Shown here in pieces: positions 28,601-37,943 of a stretch of DNA of 64,000 nucleotides (position 1 is the first letter of the stretch; each line of letters begins with the position of its first letter). The stretch is from Shewanella sp. NIFS-20-20. Lineage in GTDB: Bacteria; Pseudomonadota; Gammaproteobacteria; Enterobacterales; Shewanellaceae. Where the stretch lies: positions 1 to 64,000 of the forward strand of contig NZ_JAHUTT010000009.1 of NCBI RefSeq assembly GCF_019209865.1, read 5' to 3'. A program made the translations under genes and the position numbers. The notes under the pieces were generated by a model. That model was not told where the DNA came from. It ran no database searches and worked only from the letters and a program-made list of their open reading frames with translations.

Positions 28601-29863
28601 TTAAAAGCGCTGGCTATATTGGACTGAGAAATAGTTGGCGCCAGTATTGGTCACTGCGCTTAGGGTACCGTTAAGACCGCCTAGTGATTTCTCGGTGACT
28701 TGGGTTTCTTCACCCATGACGTGGGCAAAGCCAACATCAACGGTGGATGTTTTGCTGAGGTTATAGGTGGCACCTACAGCTAACCATTGACGATCTGAAT
28801 CCGGGATAGAAATGGATTGGATGTCGGCAACAACGCCTTGGTCAAAGGCGTAACCGGCGCGTAACGTCCAGTCTTGGTTGAGGGTATAAGTACCGCCAAC
28901 GCTGAAGAACCAAGAGTTTTTCCAACCGTATTCTTTCAGGATTTCAGTGTCACTGCCTGAGTGCAGATCCACCGAGTCAAAGTTACTCCATTCAGTCCAC
29001 TGCGCGGTATATGACAGGGCGAACTGCTCGGTTAGCTGGTGGAAACCGGCAAACTGGGCGATATCGGCCATCGGTACCGTCAGTTCATCATAATCTGCCA
29101 TGGCAAAGTTGGCTGGGTTCAACTTCTTTAAGGTCCCTTCAACTTTCATGTCAGGACTGAAGCGATAGCTCAGGCCAAAACGGTGATTGTCGTTGACTTC
29201 ATAGGTAACACCTACAATACCGCCAAAACCGAAACCATCGGCTTCAACATCAACGGTTTGAACATCAGGGAATACCGCGATTTGTCCATCACGAGTTAAT
29301 ACCCCTTCGCCACGAATAACGTCGATACCTGCACCGATACTCCAATGCTCGTTAATGCGAGCCGAGATGCTGGCATTAAAGTTAACCGTAGTGACTTCGG
29401 TTTTGCCGACTAGATCCCCAGGGACAGGCTTTCCACTTAAGCCTAAATCGCTGGTGTCAGTGCCAGTGCCATAATTAGAGAATACAGCTAAACCGAAAGC
29501 AAAAGTGTCATTAATCGGTTGAATATAGAAGGCATTTGGGATGACTTTGGCTTCGGCAGCATTATCGATATGGTCATAGTTGACGACAGGAATGTTAGCG
29601 CCACGATTCCAGTTGGCATCGCTGACTTCCACAGTAACATCGGCATAGGTTAGACCGACAGACAGGGCTTTTTCATCAAACATGGCCATTGCCGATGGGT
29701 TACGGGCTAATACGCTGGCATTGTCAGCGATCACGGCATCACCAGCAAAGGCACGACCAATTCCGGTAGCCGATTGGCTGTTAAGTTGGAAACCCGCCGC
29801 CATGGTTTGCGCGCTTAATAATGTTACCGCCGAGGCTAATAGAGTCTTGTTGAACATTTTCAT
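28601..29863 (-). CDS. fadL: FadL-family outer membrane fatty acid transporter
   Basis: An outer membrane beta-barrel of about 420 residues for uptake of long-chain fatty acids and other hydrophobic compounds. A signal peptide (LLASAVTLLSAQTMA) precedes the mature start AGFQLNSQSATGIGRAFAGDA, which forms the N-terminal hatch. The family motif NPSAMAMFD follows, and the protein ends with an aromatic residue (YFSVQYSQRF), as outer membrane proteins do. Start choice: ATG at 29863 lies nine bases after AAGAG, while ATG codons at 29872 and 29857 are alternatives. It complements fadI and fadJ at 39166-42605. Confidence 0.93.
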   Translation of the reverse strand: MKMFNKTLLASAVTLLSAQTMAAGFQLNSQSATGIGRAFAGDAVIADNASVLARNPSAMAMFDEKALSVGLTYADVTVEVSDANWNRGANIPVVNYDHIDNAAEAKVIPNAFYIQPINDTFAFGLAVFSNYGTGTDTSDLGLSGKPVPGDLVGKTEVTTVNFNASISARINEHWSIGAGIDVIRGEGVLTRDGQIAVFPDVQTVDVEADGFGFGGIVGVTYEVNDNHRFGLSYRFSPDMKVEGTLKKLNPANFAMADYDELTVPMADIAQFAGFHQLTEQFALSYTAQWTEWSNFDSVDLHSGSDTEILKEYGWKNSWFFSVGGTYTLNQDWTLRAGYAFDQGVVADIQSISIPDSDRQWLAVGATYNLSKTSTVDVGFAHVMGEETQVTEKSLGGLNGTLSAVTNTGANYFSVQYSQRF

Positions 29864-29872
29864 TATTATCAT

Positions 29873-30467
29873 CTCTTATTGTCGACGCAGTGCGTTACTG
29901 TGCCATTTATAATGGCTGTATGTTAGGGACTCGGGCTAACCTCCACAACTCCGACCAGAGATAAATTGCTGTTAATAAAAAGTTATTTAAATGTATAATT
30001 TAAGGTTTTGCTAAATAAGGCGCTCACGAAAGGTTGTTTAAACCCTTTTGATAACAATGGCTTATGCATGTCGTTGCGGTTGGGGCTTATTCGTTAGCCC
30101 CTTGTTTATGTTGGTTTTTAAGTCACAATTAATAAAAAAGTCTGGCCGTTTACTGTATTTTTTATGGCGTAAGTCGGCCATCGAGGTCATGGTCGCCCAA
30201 ATTTTGCAATGAATGGCCGGTCTTTACCCTATGGCTGAGGTATTATCAGGGATGCAGGTTTTCGAATTTGTGGTTATCAAGATAGCATCACTACGGGGCG
30301 GTGGCTTTGTATGCCAATGGCAAAAGCGGATATCAACGGGATTAATCAGGGCGTTGCCGACAACTGATCCTGCTGGTGTTGATCCGCAGTGAATAACTAA
30401 GCAGGCAGATTATCGCTTACCTCGACACAAGGTAAGCGAGCTTATTCAAGCACAGGTTAAATCTCGC
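29873..30467. other. Intergenic region upstream of fadL
   Basis: About 600 bases separate fadL from the end of the DUF3379 gene. The fadL promoter must lie in the AT-rich part at about 29960-30010. A ten-base inverted repeat, TCGCTTACCT/AGGTAAGCGA (30413-30439, loop CGACACA), follows the DUF3379 stop on the minus strand and may terminate that operon, although no T run follows. A 55-codon plus-strand frame at about 30231 has no ribosome binding site and no recognisable product. Confidence 0.5.
30413..30439 (-). terminator. Hairpin after the sigma/DUF3379 operon
   Basis: A perfect ten-base stem (TCGCTTACCT/AGGTAAGCGA) with a seven-base loop lies 29 bases downstream of the DUF3379 stop codon. 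The missing T run makes intrinsic termination uncertain. Confidence 0.45.
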
Positions 30468-31169
30468 TTAGATAAAACTGGTTTCTAGGCGACTACGGGT
30501 GTCATTTAACGCCTCATTATTATTCGCAACCAGCAACATATAGGCATTACCCGCGTTATAGCTAGCACCGGTTAATTCGGCATCATTAAAATAACTGGCT
30601 AATTGAAAGCGCTCGTTTTGCGGCACAATAAAGACAGTCACCTTCTCTCCATTATGCTGTAACACCAAATGCAGGGATTGAACACCTTGGAAATCACAGT
30701 AAGTGGCAAACAAAATATCGCCAGGATCGTTGACAAAACGCTCAATACTCTCAGGAAATAATTGGCCTAATTTTTCGTTAACCAGTTCAATCGGAATTGG
30801 CGTATTAGCCTGCATTGCTTGGGTTTCATGGTGAACATGAGTTAACGCATGCTCACTGAGATCGATAGGTGCGACTCTTAATAAGCTAAATGATATTAAA
30901 CTGACAAAGGCAATAGATGCCGCCATAGCAACCCCAACGCCTAAACGCTGTGTAAAGCTATAATGGCTTTTTAATTGGGTGTTTAGCAGTAATTTGTCGG
31001 CAAATTGTGGCGGAGTGGGGATAGCAAAAGCCCCATGGATTTTATCGTCCAATGTTTTCATTTGTTCGATAAATTCGGCCTTATCCGGATCACTTGCCGC
31101 CTGGATAAAGTCGTCATCTTGACAGTTGGGGTCAATGACCGCTTGTCGACGAAAGCGTAATTCATCCAT
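30468..31169 (-). CDS. DUF3379 family protein, likely anti-sigma factor
   Basis: A 233-residue single-span membrane protein. The N-terminal cytoplasmic part starts MDELRFRRQAVIDPNCQDDD and contains LLNTQLKSHYSF; a membrane segment (VGVAMAASIAFVSLISFSLL) follows at about residues 77-97. The rest is periplasmic with a conserved FVNDPGDILFATYCDFQGVQSLHLVL. Its gene overlaps the sigma factor gene by eight bases, the arrangement expected for a membrane-bound anti-sigma factor. The function is inferred from this context and from topology. Confidence 0.8.
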   Translation of the reverse strand: MDELRFRRQAVIDPNCQDDDFIQAASDPDKAEFIEQMKTLDDKIHGAFAIPTPPQFADKLLLNTQLKSHYSFTQRLGVGVAMAASIAFVSLISFSLLRVAPIDLSEHALTHVHHETQAMQANTPIPIELVNEKLGQLFPESIERFVNDPGDILFATYCDFQGVQSLHLVLQHNGEKVTVFIVPQNERFQLASYFNDAELTGASYNAGNAYMLLVANNNEALNDTRSRLETSFI

Positions 31170-31725
31170 TGGTTTTTTCTCTTATTTCTGTGTGTTCAAG
31201 GAGTTCTTTTAACTGATTTCTTGCTCTGAATAAACGTGTCATCACGGTATTGCGATTCAGTTCTAAAATTGCTGAAATCTCGTCACCGCTAAAGCCTGCC
31301 ACTACTTGAAGTAACAAGGGCTCTCGATATTCAGGCTCGAGTTTGGCAATCTGACGACGTAATAAGGTTTGTTCCATTTTTTGCTCAAGAGAATAGTTAA
31401 TATTATCTTCTAAGCGACTTTCTTCAGTGTCAGTGTAATCAAACTGCTTACGTTCAAATCGTCGCGCATTTTCGCGCCTGAGAATGGTGATCAACCAGGC
31501 CTTGGCCGCTTTTTCATCTTTTAAAGCGTCAAGCGACTTCCACGCCCGCAAAAATGTTTCTTGGGTGATGTCTTCAGCGACGTGTCGATCGCCACAAAGC
31601 CAGTATGCATATCGAAATACATCCGTGTGCAATACCTTCACTAGGGCATCGTATCTTTGTTGTTTATTCAGCATGTCATTATTGACCGTACTGGGCTGAA
31701 TTTTATTTCGAAGTTTTTTGAACAT
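31162..31725 (-). CDS. ECF-type RNA polymerase sigma factor
   Basis: About 187 residues with region 2 (VFRYAYWLCGDRHVAEDITQETFLRAWKSL) and region 4 (LEPEYREPLLLQVVAGFSGDEISAILELNRNTVMTRLFRARNQL), split by a short linker; regions 1 and 3 are absent, as in the extracytoplasmic-function class. The start is uncertain: ATG at 31725 (MFKKLRNK) is used, while ATG at 31674 (MLNKQQRYD) also fits; neither has a strong ribosome binding site. A longer frame back to 31944 overlaps batD and is rejected. It is coupled to the DUF3379 gene, which probably restrains it. Confidence 0.88.
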   Translation of the reverse strand: MFKKLRNKIQPSTVNNDMLNKQQRYDALVKVLHTDVFRYAYWLCGDRHVAEDITQETFLRAWKSLDALKDEKAAKAWLITILRRENARRFERKQFDYTDTEESRLEDNINYSLEQKMEQTLLRRQIAKLEPEYREPLLLQVVAGFSGDEISAILELNRNTVMTRLFRARNQLKELLEHTEIREKTNG

Positions 31726-31862
31726 AATCATTTTATTGGACGAAATTAGTACTAGCTTAACGTAAAAGTGAGGAGAGGGAACTAAGTTTGTTGGCAAAAT
31801 GTAACATCTGGTGGTGCTGGCGTGAGGCAGGCCAACCGTGAGTTGGCCTGCAGGCAATAGGA

Positions 31863-33491
31863 TTACGGATTCAGTTTGACTAATGCTAAGTGTTGGCTTG
31901 AAAGTGGTTTTAGCGCTTGCACTTGAGCCAGTAATTGCTGACACAATGCCTTGGTATCTTGGGTATTCGTTTGGCTATAGGCCTGTTGTTGCAGCAAGGT
32001 CAAGGTGGTGGCAACCGCGGGGGCATATTCAGCCAAATTGGCTAATGACAGAGACGTGCCAAGCTTGCTAGCGCACACGTTCGGAGTCAAGCTTAAGATA
32101 TGACCTATAGCTTGTTGGTGACACGCCTCGGCTAAGTCTTGATAGCCAGGCGTTGGCATGACATGGCTTGGTTCAATGACACTGGTTGGCTTGCGGTGGC
32201 TAGCGCGCCACCATGCTAGCAGGGTCGCTAACCATAATATGGCAAACATTAGGGTTAACCAAGGCCATGCACCATGGCTGGTGTTAGTGTGGGTTGGCGC
32301 AGGAGTGGTTTCTAGTGAACCCGTGGGCGGCTGCGGCATGGCACTTGACGGCGCCACCTCAATATGGCGAGCCGGTAGCTTCACAAACTCAGTTTGCTTT
32401 AATTTGGGATTCCACCAAGGAATGCTGATGCTTGGTAATGTTAACGGACCGGCTTGGGTAGGAACCATGGCAACGGTTTGGGTTAACTGTGAGATCAATT
32501 GGCCTTCTCGCAAAATACTCTGGCGTTGTGGCTTTTCTGGATACACTTTAACGCCTTGGGGGGCGGTGATATTAAGACTTGGTAAATTATAATCTTCTAC
32601 GTTGGTTGCCACTAACGTAAAGGTGCGGGTAATGGGCACGCCGACTTCAAAGGATTGCGTCTCGTCCCACTTTTCAGTCAACATGGCCAGATCGGCAACC
32701 CACCATTTCCCTTGATAATCGACAGGAATGGGCAATACCTCGATGATGTCATTATTGGCATTGGCCTGCACTGGGCGGCTTTGGTTAAAAGAAAAGAGGT
32801 TGGTGGATTGATCTTGGTTAATAATGTCGCCATCAAATTTTGCACCAATAATCTCGGTTTTTCCCGGCTTATCTAAGGTAATGCCATAGACTCTTTCAAT
32901 GACTCGATAGCGAAGACCATCGATGATTTCAGAGCCATCCACATCTTCGCCTAACTGTTTTACTTGGGCATCTTTTACTTCTGGTGCATTGATCATGCCG
33001 CGCTGTAAATCTTTAGCTAAATAGAGTTTGACCTTATAAATGAGCAGTTCACCAACATAAGGTTCAGCGTTAGATAATGTGGCTTTTAGCATCACATCTT
33101 GGCTGCGATTGCTTGCCGCCACATCGGCTACCACGCTCAACGGGATAGGCGCTGAACTCACACCTGCAATCGTCAATGCTGGGATAGTGACATTACCTAA
33201 TTTTTTGGCCGCTAATAAGATTTGCCAACGAGTTTCTTTACTGGCATCGAAATTGATAATTCTTGTACTGCGACTGACACTGGTGCGGCCAATAATAAAA
33301 TCCTTCGCTAAGGCCGAGGTATTCAGCGCGCTATTGGCGATATCGTCATTGGCAACCACGGTTAAGGCAAAGTATTCATTTACCATCACGGGATTACGAT
33401 CGACGGTCGCTTGCAATTGGGTCACTTCAGCTTGACTAATCCCAGAGACTAACCACAGCAAGAGAAATAATAGGGCGGTCGGTTTTACCAC
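31863..33491 (-). CDS. batD: BatD-like membrane protein
   Basis: A 542-residue protein of the BatD (oxygen tolerance) family. A signal peptide (LLFLLLWLVSGISQA) is followed by a long series of immunoglobulin-like beta domains; a membrane segment (WPWLTLMFAILWLATLLAWW) lies near residue 420 and a cytoplasmic helical end follows. The start is a GTG at 33491, overlapping the end of the batB/C gene by seven bases, so translation is coupled. It closes the MoxR/Bat operon. The family is proposed to act in envelope stress or aerotolerance, without a proven biochemical role. Confidence 0.88.
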   Translation of the reverse strand: MVKPTALLFLLLWLVSGISQAEVTQLQATVDRNPVMVNEYFALTVVANDDIANSALNTSALAKDFIIGRTSVSRSTRIINFDASKETRWQILLAAKKLGNVTIPALTIAGVSSAPIPLSVVADVAASNRSQDVMLKATLSNAEPYVGELLIYKVKLYLAKDLQRGMINAPEVKDAQVKQLGEDVDGSEIIDGLRYRVIERVYGITLDKPGKTEIIGAKFDGDIINQDQSTNLFSFNQSRPVQANANNDIIEVLPIPVDYQGKWWVADLAMLTEKWDETQSFEVGVPITRTFTLVATNVEDYNLPSLNITAPQGVKVYPEKPQRQSILREGQLISQLTQTVAMVPTQAGPLTLPSISIPWWNPKLKQTEFVKLPARHIEVAPSSAMPQPPTGSLETTPAPTHTNTSHGAWPWLTLMFAILWLATLLAWWRASHRKPTSVIEPSHVMPTPGYQDLAEACHQQAIGHILSLTPNVCASKLGTSLSLANLAEYAPAVATTLTLLQQQAYSQTNTQDTKALCQQLLAQVQALKPLSSQHLALVKLNP

Positions 33492-35518
33492 TGTTCAGTT
33501 TCCTTATTAACGGTGCCTTGCAGTTGTCGCTTTTGGTATTCAAGCAACATTTTATTGCGTAGTAAGACTTGCGGATCATCATTGACGGTATTGAGCATGC
33601 GCTGCATCTCCATCGGCAACGGAGTCATTTGTTCACTAGTGGTCGGTGACGTATTGCTCGCCGTCATCGCTGTCGCATCGGGGTCAGTGGGTGGCGGTTG
33701 CTGATTGTTGTCGGTTGTCAGTGCTTGAGTCTCAGCGGCTGATTGGCTGGCAGCGGTAGCGGGGGCAGTTTCCTCGACACTGGGCTTGGCATTAGCATCC
33801 GCTTGCATTTGCGCTTCATTAATGGCGGGATCTTGACCGTCTTGCTGGCCCTGACTGCCTTGCGGGTCTTGATCGTCTTGCTGGCCCTGACTGCCTTGCG
33901 GGTCTTGACCGTCTTGTTGGCCCTGACTGCCTTGCTGGTTTTGACCGTCTTGCTGGCCCTGACTGCCTTGCTGGTTTTGACCGTCTTGCTGGCCCTGACT
34001 GCCTTGCTGGTCTTGACCGTCTTGCTGGCCCTGACTGCCTTGCTGGTCTTGACCGTCTTGCTGGCCCTGACTGCCTTGCTGGTCTTGACCGTCTTGCTGG
34101 TCCTGACTGCTTTGCTGGTCTTGAACGTCTTGCTGGCCCTGACTGCTTTGCTGGTCTTGCGTGTTTTGTTGCTCTTGTAACAGTTTCTCTGCTAATTCGA
34201 GATTACTCTGAGCCTGCGCAAATTCGGGTTGCAGCGCCAATGATTGTTGGTATTTTTGCTTGGCATCGGCGAACTTTCCTAATTGCATCAGAGCATTACC
34301 TTGATTGTAAAGGCCGTTGGCACTCTTGTCCTGACTAAATCCCGCCAATGCCTGCTCATACTGCTTGGCTTGATATAACGCGGCGGCTTGCCATTGCGGC
34401 AGGGTAAATTGTTGTGCCGCTTGTTGATACTGACCTTGTTGATAGGCTGTCTGCGCTTGTTGATCTTGGGTGTGCCAAAGATCTTGCCAAGTGTTAGCTT
34501 GTGCCGGTTGCGGTACACTGATGACTGTCATCAGTGCTAGGCTGGCTAATAAGCCATGGCGAAAAGTCATGACGACAGGTAGCAGCAATAATAGCGCGAT
34601 ATAAGGGCCTAGATCTTGCCATTGCTCGCCATGGAGATCGGTCAATTGCGCCTCTTGACTGGTTTTGAGCCAGTGGATCACTTGGTTGACATCGCTGCCA
34701 TCATTGGTTGGAGTGACAAAGAGGCCGCCATTAGCTGCCGCCAATTTAGCCAGTAGTGACATGTTGGTCTTGGCAATAACGACATCACCATCGATGTTTT
34801 TTTGTAATGTACCATCTGGGTAATGGATGGCTGCGCCGGCGTCGGTGCCGATGGCTATTATGGCTAGCCGATAAGGGCTAGCATCTAAACTTTGCTGTGC
34901 TTGTTTAAATTGTTTTGCATTGATGCCGTCGGTGAGCACTATGATGTCACCATTGAGGTAACCGCCCTGTGTCAGCAACTGCTGGGCAAGCGTTAACCCT
35001 GCCGCTAAGTTTGACCCTTGGCTCGGCATGATGGCCGGGCTGAGCGTGGGTAACAGATTAAGTAAGGTGTGCTTATCATTAGTGATTGGGCTAATGGTAA
35101 AGGCATCCGCCGCGTAGACGACTAACCCAGTATCTCCCGTGGTTAATGCATTAATTAAGTCGGTGGCTCTAAATTTTTCTTGAGTGAGCCGGTTTGGTAC
35201 TAAGTCATTAGCATAGAGTGAATTTGACATATCCAGTACGATGACTCGGCCATCGCTGGCAGCAAACACGGGCGTGGCTTTTTTGGTCACGGCTGGACCT
35301 GATAAGGCCAATATTGCGATAACCATGATGGTGGTTAACCACCACAGTGAGGTTTTTTTGGCCGCCGACGTCGGCGAGATCAATAGCCGTGATAAATGAC
35401 TCGCAATATAAGAATCCCAACCCGATGTGCCGCGATGCACGCGCCAAAGATAGGCAAGGAATAGAGGTAAGGCGACATAGGCCCATAACCATTCTGGTCG
35501 AATAAAGTGCAATATCAT
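33485..35518 (-). CDS. batB: BatB/BatC fusion: VWA domain, TPR and a Q/D/G-rich repeat tail
   Basis: About 677 residues. An N-terminal membrane span leads to a von Willebrand A domain with an intact MIDAS start, VIVLDMSNSLYANDL. After two more spans, TPR repeats (YNQGNALMQLGKFADAKQKYQQSLALQPEFAQAQSNLELA) correspond to BatC. A low-complexity linker built from nine 12-residue units such as QGSQGQQDGQDQ follows, then a Thr/Pro-rich end. The ATG at 35518 overlaps the batA stop as ATGA and has GGAAG upstream; a longer frame inside batA is rejected. The fusion probably scaffolds a membrane complex with BatA and MoxR. Confidence 0.88.
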   Translation of the reverse strand: MILHFIRPEWLWAYVALPLFLAYLWRVHRGTSGWDSYIASHLSRLLISPTSAAKKTSLWWLTTIMVIAILALSGPAVTKKATPVFAASDGRVIVLDMSNSLYANDLVPNRLTQEKFRATDLINALTTGDTGLVVYAADAFTISPITNDKHTLLNLLPTLSPAIMPSQGSNLAAGLTLAQQLLTQGGYLNGDIIVLTDGINAKQFKQAQQSLDASPYRLAIIAIGTDAGAAIHYPDGTLQKNIDGDVVIAKTNMSLLAKLAAANGGLFVTPTNDGSDVNQVIHWLKTSQEAQLTDLHGEQWQDLGPYIALLLLLPVVMTFRHGLLASLALMTVISVPQPAQANTWQDLWHTQDQQAQTAYQQGQYQQAAQQFTLPQWQAAALYQAKQYEQALAGFSQDKSANGLYNQGNALMQLGKFADAKQKYQQSLALQPEFAQAQSNLELAEKLLQEQQNTQDQQSSQGQQDVQDQQSSQDQQDGQDQQGSQGQQDGQDQQGSQGQQDGQDQQGSQGQQDGQNQQGSQGQQDGQNQQGSQGQQDGQDPQGSQGQQDDQDPQGSQGQQDGQDPAINEAQMQADANAKPSVEETAPATAASQSAAETQALTTDNNQQPPPTDPDATAMTASNTSPTTSEQMTPLPMEMQRMLNTVNDDPQVLLRNKMLLEYQKRQLQGTVNKETEQW
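33849..34172 (-). repeat. 36-base tandem repeat inside batB (nine units)
   Basis: Nine head-to-tail 36-base units each encode 12 residues of the QGSQGQQDGQDQ type. Most differences between units are single bases that change D to N, Q to P or G to D, or are silent. The unit length is a multiple of three, so gain or loss of copies keeps the frame. The opposite strand is also open through the array and is not a gene. Confidence 0.92.
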
Positions 35519-36504
35519 CGTAACTTCCGCCCTAATGACGGTCCATGACCTTTGATTTGCCACAGTGATAAGCCGACAGTCAGTATCAGCATCAACGCCA
35601 GTGGCCAGTAAAATAATTCTGTTTGTGGTTGATAGCTCATGAGATCACGGCTGACAGGTTCGAGCTTATCAATGTCTTGGTAGATGCGTGCTAATTCGGC
35701 GGGATCTCTGGCACGGAAATATTGACCGCCAGTCAGGCTGGCTATTTGGGCCAAGGTGCTTTCATCTAAATCGGCGGCCGGATTGATTTGCTCTGTTCCA
35801 AACAGGCCTCGACGAGTCAGGGTGTCAGCCCCAATACCGATGGTATAGATGGTGATCCCACGTTTTGCGGCAATTTCAGCGGCTTCAAGCGGCTCGATAT
35901 TACCGGCATTACTGCTGCCATCAGTCAGCAAGATCAACACGCGATTACTCTCATCGATGTTGTCAAAGCGCTTAACGGCCAAGCCAATAGCTTCGCCGAT
36001 GGCAGTTTGTTTACCGACGAGACCGATTTGTGCTTCATGAAGGTATTGACTGATGCTGCGTCTGTCTTGGGTCAGTGGTGCCTGTAAATAGGCGTGGTCG
36101 GCAAATAAAATTAATCCGAGGCGATCGCCTTGACGGCGCTCAATAAAATCACTGAGCACATGTTGGATCAAGGTGAGTCTATCGACGGTTCGGCCTTGGA
36201 TCACCATGTCTTCAATTTGCATGCTTCCAGACAAATCGACCGCCACCATCAAATCTCTGCCTTCAGTAGGCAGCGGTATCGGTTCACCTAACCACATGGG
36301 TCTGGCGAGTGCGATGAGCAATAATAGCCAAATCAGATACAAGGGTTTTTTAGATGGGTGGTGGGTCACCGACACGGCTTGATTGCCCAGCGTGGCTACC
36401 CCAGGCAGTTGCAGTTCACCGCCTGCCATCGCTTGACGCTTATGGGTAAACAATATGGGTAGAGGCAAGAGTAATAATAACCAAGGCCAATTGAGGGTTA
36501 ACAT
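35515..36504 (-). CDS. batA: BatA-like von Willebrand factor A protein
   Basis: A 329-residue membrane protein with two N-terminal spans, a cytoplasmic-to-periplasmic VWA domain with the MIDAS motif AVDLSGSMQIEDM and later TDGSSNAGN, and a C-terminal span (YWPLALMLILTVGLSLW). It belongs to the BatA class that accompanies MoxR ATPases. It overlaps DUF4381 and batB genes by seven and four bases respectively. Confidence 0.9.
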   Translation of the reverse strand: MLTLNWPWLLLLLPLPILFTHKRQAMAGGELQLPGVATLGNQAVSVTHHPSKKPLYLIWLLLLIALARPMWLGEPIPLPTEGRDLMVAVDLSGSMQIEDMVIQGRTVDRLTLIQHVLSDFIERRQGDRLGLILFADHAYLQAPLTQDRRSISQYLHEAQIGLVGKQTAIGEAIGLAVKRFDNIDESNRVLILLTDGSSNAGNIEPLEAAEIAAKRGITIYTIGIGADTLTRRGLFGTEQINPAADLDESTLAQIASLTGGQYFRARDPAELARIYQDIDKLEPVSRDLMSYQPQTELFYWPLALMLILTVGLSLWQIKGHGPSLGRKLR

Positions 36505-37004
36505 TCACTTCTCCGTTGACGTTGTTGGCGACTAGGGGGCAGGGCATGTTTGAGCCAGTGTTGACTCAACTGAGTGAGCTGTTGTTTTTGCACCAGTGTG
36601 ATGCCTGTAGGGCGAAAGCGCTGTCCAAGCAAGAGTGGCCATTGCCCTTGATACTGGTTTGGCATATCGAGATCAAGCCAAGTAAACCAGGCGCTGTCAC
36701 TTAGGTTGCTAAGTGAGTGACGCGGGTAATAACTCATGGCGGCTCGTTTAAGCAATATATTAACCTGATGAGGATAATCAGGGCTATTGAGATCTAATTG
36801 TGCCAGCAATAACAGCGCTTGTTGGCGGGCAACTTTGGCTCGGCGTGATTGTCGCCACCATGCCAAGGTGCTTACCACCAGGATTAACGCAATGGCGAGG
36901 AGCAACCAATAGCCCAGCGCAAGCGGCCATGCGCTGACGTCGGCGGGCAGTTGGATATCGTGGAGTGATGCCAAGGCTGGGTTGGCAGTAACAGCTTGAG
37001 TCAC
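36498..37004 (-). CDS. DUF4381 domain protein
   Basis: A 168-residue single-span protein. The membrane segment is at about residues 27-47 (LALGYWLLLAIALILVVSTLAWW); the remainder is cytoplasmic and helical, with the family stretch QVNILLKRAAMSYYPRHSLSNLSDSAWFTWLD in the usual position. DUF4381 genes occur between DUF58 and batA in MoxR operons, as here. There is a five-base gap after the DUF58 gene. Confidence 0.85.
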   Translation of the reverse strand: MTQAVTANPALASLHDIQLPADVSAWPLALGYWLLLAIALILVVSTLAWWRQSRRAKVARQQALLLLAQLDLNSPDYPHQVNILLKRAAMSYYPRHSLSNLSDSAWFTWLDLDMPNQYQGQWPLLLGQRFRPTGITLVQKQQLTQLSQHWLKHALPPSRQQRQRRSEC

Positions 37005-37008
37005 TGGT

Positions 37009-37941
37009 TTATCCTAATTTATCCAATTGTTGATTTAAGGGCTGGCCAGCATCAATAAAGCGCGGCTGGATCGTTAACCCTTGTAACATGCTCACAAATT
37101 GCTGTTGTTGCTGTTGTTGTCTTAGTAACCAAGCCTCGTATTGCGTTCGGTCAAGCCAACGTTCGACATTGCCTTCTCGCACCGGCAACTGAAATTGGCG
37201 CGGTAATTGTGTCTGTCCTTGCCTTAAAGGGTCGGTAATGACAAAGGCGGAGATATCGCAATGGCGGCTTACCATGCTCAGCGGAGCTCGACATGCTGGA
37301 GAGAAATTAAAGCCATCGCTAATGAGATAAATTAATGAGCCTGGTTTAGCCAGCCGAACTAATCGCTGACAAGCGTGAGCCAGATAATCAGGTTCTGCTA
37401 GCGCCCTTGTCAATTGATGCAGTTGTTCGCCATGGAGTTTGGTTATCGCATTAATAAACGGCAGTATGCCTGCCTGACGGCTGCGGGGCTTTAATTCTTG
37501 ATGTTGGCTTTCGGTCACGATTAACCCGCCCAAACGATCACCGTGACGGATGGCCGCCCAGCCTAAGGTGGCCGCTAAATGTGCCGCTTGGACAGATTGC
37601 AGCAATAGACTGGAACCAAAATATAGGCTGTAACTGAGATCGAGCAAGATAATCACAGGACGCTCGCGCTCTTCCACAAACAACTTAGTGTGAACCTTGC
37701 CGGTTCTGGCGGTCACCCGCCAGTCGATGGTTCTGACATCATCGCCTTGTTGGTAGTGGCGTACCTCAGCAAATTCCATTCCGCGGCCTTTAATGGCACT
37801 GCTTCTGTGTCCCGCTAACGCTGCGCGAGCGCGGCCTCGATGTTCAACGACGGCGATGGCTTGCCGTTGACAGGCCAGCAACTCTTTATCGGTTAATGAG
37901 ATGCCATCGGCAAATAATGGCATAGACGCTGGAAGCTTCAT
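37009..37941 (-). CDS. DUF58 domain protein
   Basis: A 310-residue cytoplasmic protein of the VWA-like DUF58 family. The diagnostic block is GRGMEFAEVRHYQQGDDVRTIDWRVTARTGKVHTKLF, followed by a MIDAS-like IILLDLSYSLYFG. A glutamine run (LLRQQQQQQQFV) lies near the C-terminus. It works with the MoxR ATPase encoded just upstream (two-base gap). Confidence 0.9.
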   Translation of the reverse strand: MKLPASMPLFADGISLTDKELLACQRQAIAVVEHRGRARAALAGHRSSAIKGRGMEFAEVRHYQQGDDVRTIDWRVTARTGKVHTKLFVEERERPVIILLDLSYSLYFGSSLLLQSVQAAHLAATLGWAAIRHGDRLGGLIVTESQHQELKPRSRQAGILPFINAITKLHGEQLHQLTRALAEPDYLAHACQRLVRLAKPGSLIYLISDGFNFSPACRAPLSMVSRHCDISAFVITDPLRQGQTQLPRQFQLPVREGNVERWLDRTQYEAWLLRQQQQQQQFVSMLQGLTIQPRFIDAGQPLNQQLDKLG

Positions 37942-37943
37942 GG

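Noticed and set aside
29944..29960. Possible FadR site upstream of fadL (CGACCAGAG)
   Set aside because: Only the right half matches the FadR box; the left half does not.
30231..30401. 55-codon frame in the fadL/DUF3379 gap, possibly a gene remnant
   Set aside because: There is no ribosome binding site or recognisable homology; other frames in the same stretch look equally random.
31726..31944. Longer sigma factor frame beginning at 31944
   Set aside because: It overlaps the end of batD and adds sequence unlike any sigma factor; region 2 begins only after the start chosen.
33743..34180. 145-codon plus-strand Leu/Thr/Val-rich frame that looks like a membrane protein
   Set aside because: It is the antisense of the Gln/Asp repeat in batB; the hydrophobic pattern is an artefact of complementing CAG and GAC codons.
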